9,550 nucleotides of DNA from Candidatus Hydrogenedentota bacterium (GTDB taxonomy: Bacteria; Hydrogenedentota; Hydrogenedentia; Hydrogenedentales; SLHB01). The stretch is from positions 1-9,550 of the forward strand of contig JAKJDA010000086.1 of assembly GCA_022706165.1 (NCBI GenBank), read 5' to 3'. A model generated the notes under the pieces. The model had not been told where the DNA came from, made no database searches, and saw nothing but the letters and a program-made list of their open reading frames with translations. Shown piece by piece: positions 7,433 to 9,550 of the stretch; positions within the stretch are counted from its first letter, which is position 1; the number at the start of each line of letters is the position of its first letter. Made by a program: the position numbers and the translations under genes.

Positions 7433-9550
7433 ATGATCGAGTTTTCGGGTGCGAAACACGGAAGAACCCGCATCTATCTTCTGTCCACTGCGATGTGCGC
7501 GCTGGTGCTGGCGGGCGGGATGTTTTGGACGGAGGTCTTTGTCCGCGCCAAAACCGCTCAACTCAGCGCTTCGCTGTTGTTGCGAGCGCGCACCGCTGCG
7601 GCGTCCTTTTCCCCCCAGCGCGTCGCCTTGCTGCAGGGCCAGGCCGCCGATGCGCACACGCAGGCGTTTCAGGAAGTGAAGCAGCAACTCGAACGCATGC
7701 GATGGGAAAACCGCGGGGATGTTCGCTTCCTCTATCTCACCGGCGTGCGGGAAGAGAAAATTCTTTTTTGGGCCGATGCCGAACCTCCGGATTCGAAAGA
7801 CTATTCTCCCCCAGGGTCGGAGTATCGCGACTCTCCCCCTGATCTACGCACGTTTTTTACCGAGCCCGATCAAGAGGGTTTCGTCGTGCATCCGTACACG
7901 GACGCCTGGGGAACCTGGGTATCGGCTTTTGCGCCGATCGTCGATCCCTCTTCCGGGCAACCGATCGCAGTGTTGGGCATGGACGTGGATGCGCGAGCGT
8001 GGGGCCGCGCCGTTGCCATGGAGCGCATCGCCCCGTTGGCCATCACGTTTTCCGTGTTGTTGTTTTGGCTCGCGCTTCTTGTTTTCTTTGCCTACCGCCA
8101 GCGATCCCTCGATCGAATCGCCGAATCGGAGAAACTGTATCGAACGCTTTTCGACAATATGTTGGACGCATTCGTTTATTGCAGGGTGATTGACGACGAG
8201 AAGGGCCAGCCTGTCGATTTCGAATTCGTGGACGTCAACGCGGCGTACGCGCGGCATACGGGCTTGCGCGCGGAAGACACCATCGGAAAACGAGCGAGCG
8301 CCACGTTCCCCGCCTGGGAAGAGGGAAAAAAACATTGGATCACTGCGTATGCGCAGGTGCTTGCGACGGGGAAGGGCCATACGTTCGAACTGTATTCCGA
8401 CTCGCTTCGCCGGTGGCTTTCCGTCGGCGTTTATATTCCCAAGCCCGGCTATTTCGCGGCAACGTTCGAGGATGTATCGGAGGCAAAACAGATCTTTTGC
8501 GCCTTGCAAAACAGTGAAGCGCGCGCCAACGCCATCCTCGACACCGCCGTGGACGGCATCATCGTGACCGACGAGGAAGGCGTGGTGCAATCGTTCAACG
8601 CAGCGGCGCAACGCATGTTCGGGTGCGCCGAGGAGGAGATCCTCGGACAAAGCATCGGCCTTCTGATGCCCGAGTCATTCCGTTCCAAGCACGACGAGCG
8701 ATTGCGGCGGCTGGCAGAGGCCCCGCATTCTCTTCTGCTCTTGAAGGGGCGCGAAGTGACGGGGCTGCGCAAGGACGGCTCTTGCTTTCCCATCGAGCTC
8801 TCGGTAGGCGAGTTTCATCTGAACGCGACCCGCGCGTTTGCGGGCATCGTGCGGGACATTACCGAGCGCAAGCGAAACGAATGCGCATTGGTGCAGCAAA
8901 CCCGTCTGCTTCAGGGCGTGGCGGAAGTCGCGAATCGCCTATTAATGGCGGAAAACTACGCCGAGGCGCTGGCCCAAGGTTTGGCGACGCTCACGCGCGC
9001 CGCGGACGTGGACCGCGTGCGCATTTTCGAGCGCCACACCCTTCCCGAGACAGGCCAGGACGTGATGACGCAGCGGTTTTGCCATGCGTCGTCCGATTCT
9101 CCTGCCATTCCTCCGGACGCGGATGTGCGAACCATTCCCTTCGCTCGGATATTTCCCCGATGGCGCAGGGAAATATTGCATGGCCGGGTCATCAAGGGAA
9201 CGGTTGCCTCGCTTCCTTATCTAGAACGCCGCGCATTGGAGCGTCTCGGCATTCGCGCCTTTCTCGGCGTGCCGATTTTCGTTCGGGGACTGTTCTGGGG
9301 AATCATCGGATTCGATGAGTGCCGCCGCGAACGAGAATGGTCGGACGCGGAAGTGGCCAGCCTTTCGCTGTGCGCGGAGATCATTGGAGGCGCCGTGACC
9401 CGCAACCGCGCCGAGAGGGCGGTTCGCCAGAGCAAGGCTCTCCTGGAGGCGATACATGATGTTCAGGCCCAATTCATCGCCGAAACGGAAGGCCGCGATT
9501 TGTTCGTCCGCCTGCTCGAATCGGTGCTGAGTCTGACGCAGAGCTCGTGC
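7433..9550 (+). CDS. Membrane-bound PAS-PAS-GAF sensor protein, probable histidine kinase, truncated by the window end
   Basis: The frame is open for 706 codons to the right edge. TM1 is at about 14-32 and TM2 at 199-221. Between them lies an extracytoplasmic sensor domain with a WGTWVSAFAPI segment and LGMDVDA, a pattern I associate with Cache-like domains of sensor kinases. PAS1 spans about 233-352 (LFDNMLDAFVY, FVDVNAAYARHTGL). PAS2 spans about 360-480 (AILDTAVDGIIVTDEEG, FGCAEEEILGQSI, GLRKDGSCFPIELSVGE, GIVRDITERK) and closely resembles the FixL haem PAS. A GAF domain follows at about 485-660 (RAFLGVPIFVRGLFWGIIGFDE). The stretch from 668 (FIAETEGRDLFVRLLESVLSLT) starts a second GAF-like domain. 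No output domain is visible; a histidine kinase transmitter is most likely, a diguanylate cyclase possible. ATG 7433 has GAGG six bases upstream (7423-7426). No convincing promoter was found. The gene is divergent from sucC. Confidence 0.88.
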   Translation, partial: MIEFSGAKHGRTRIYLLSTAMCALVLAGGMFWTEVFVRAKTAQLSASLLLRARTAAASFSPQRVALLQGQAADAHTQAFQEVKQQLERMRWENRGDVRFLYLTGVREEKILFWADAEPPDSKDYSPPGSEYRDSPPDLRTFFTEPDQEGFVVHPYTDAWGTWVSAFAPIVDPSSGQPIAVLGMDVDARAWGRAVAMERIAPLAITFSVLLFWLALLVFFAYRQRSLDRIAESEKLYRTLFDNMLDAFVYCRVIDDEKGQPVDFEFVDVNAAYARHTGLRAEDTIGKRASATFPAWEEGKKHWITAYAQVLATGKGHTFELYSDSLRRWLSVGVYIPKPGYFAATFEDVSEAKQIFCALQNSEARANAILDTAVDGIIVTDEEGVVQSFNAAAQRMFGCAEEEILGQSIGLLMPESFRSKHDERLRRLAEAPHSLLLLKGREVTGLRKDGSCFPIELSVGEFHLNATRAFAGIVRDITERKRNECALVQQTRLLQGVAEVANRLLMAENYAEALAQGLATLTRAADVDRVRIFERHTLPETGQDVMTQRFCHASSDSPAIPPDADVRTIPFARIFPRWRREILHGRVIKGTVASLPYLERRALERLGIRAFLGVPIFVRGLFWGIIGFDECRREREWSDAEVASLSLCAEIIGGAVTRNRAERAVRQSKALLEAIHDVQAQFIAETEGRDLFVRLLESVLSLTQSSC

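Overview
The window looks like chromosomal housekeeping DNA from a GC-rich bacterium that uses purine-rich Shine-Dalgarno sites and sigma70-type promoters. The sensor protein with a predicted extracytoplasmic domain and the membrane-anchored phosphoesterase fit a Gram-negative-like free-living organism. I cannot place the phylum from the sequence. The gene mix would suit an uncultured Planctomycetes- or Hydrogenedentes-like lineage, but that is a guess. I see no transposase, phage gene, CRISPR array, tRNA or rRNA.

Layout, left to right. A partial MgtC/SapB-family membrane protein gene runs leftward off the window (354 to 1). A 341-base divergent intergenic region follows. It holds candidate promoters for both flanking genes and a tandem 11-bp-period repeat. 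Next, rightward, come thiC (696-2612, HMP-phosphate synthase of thiamine synthesis) and, 92 bases later, a PHP-family histidinol-phosphatase gene (2705-3613). That gene probably starts at a TTG with an excellent ribosome binding site and is followed by a probable terminator.

Three leftward genes come next. In transcription order they are sucC (7203-6061) and sucD (6064-5183), the two subunits of succinyl-CoA synthetase, which overlap by ATGA, and then a membrane-anchored fibronectin-III/calcineurin-like phosphoesterase of the purple-acid-phosphatase type (5076-3817). The phosphoesterase seems to have its own promoter. sucCD has the best promoter in the window (TTGACG, 17-base spacer, TATAGT).

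Divergent from sucC, a large sensor gene (7433 to the right edge, 706 codons visible) encodes two membrane segments around an extracytoplasmic sensor domain, then PAS, PAS, GAF and the start of another GAF-like domain. The output domain lies beyond the window, most likely a histidine kinase. Its second PAS domain carries, in ungapped register, the proximal His and distal Arg of the FixL haem pocket, so it may be a haem-based oxygen sensor. This is the most interesting observation here. I found no clearly new multi-gene system. The remaining findings are candidate regulatory sequences and residue variations.
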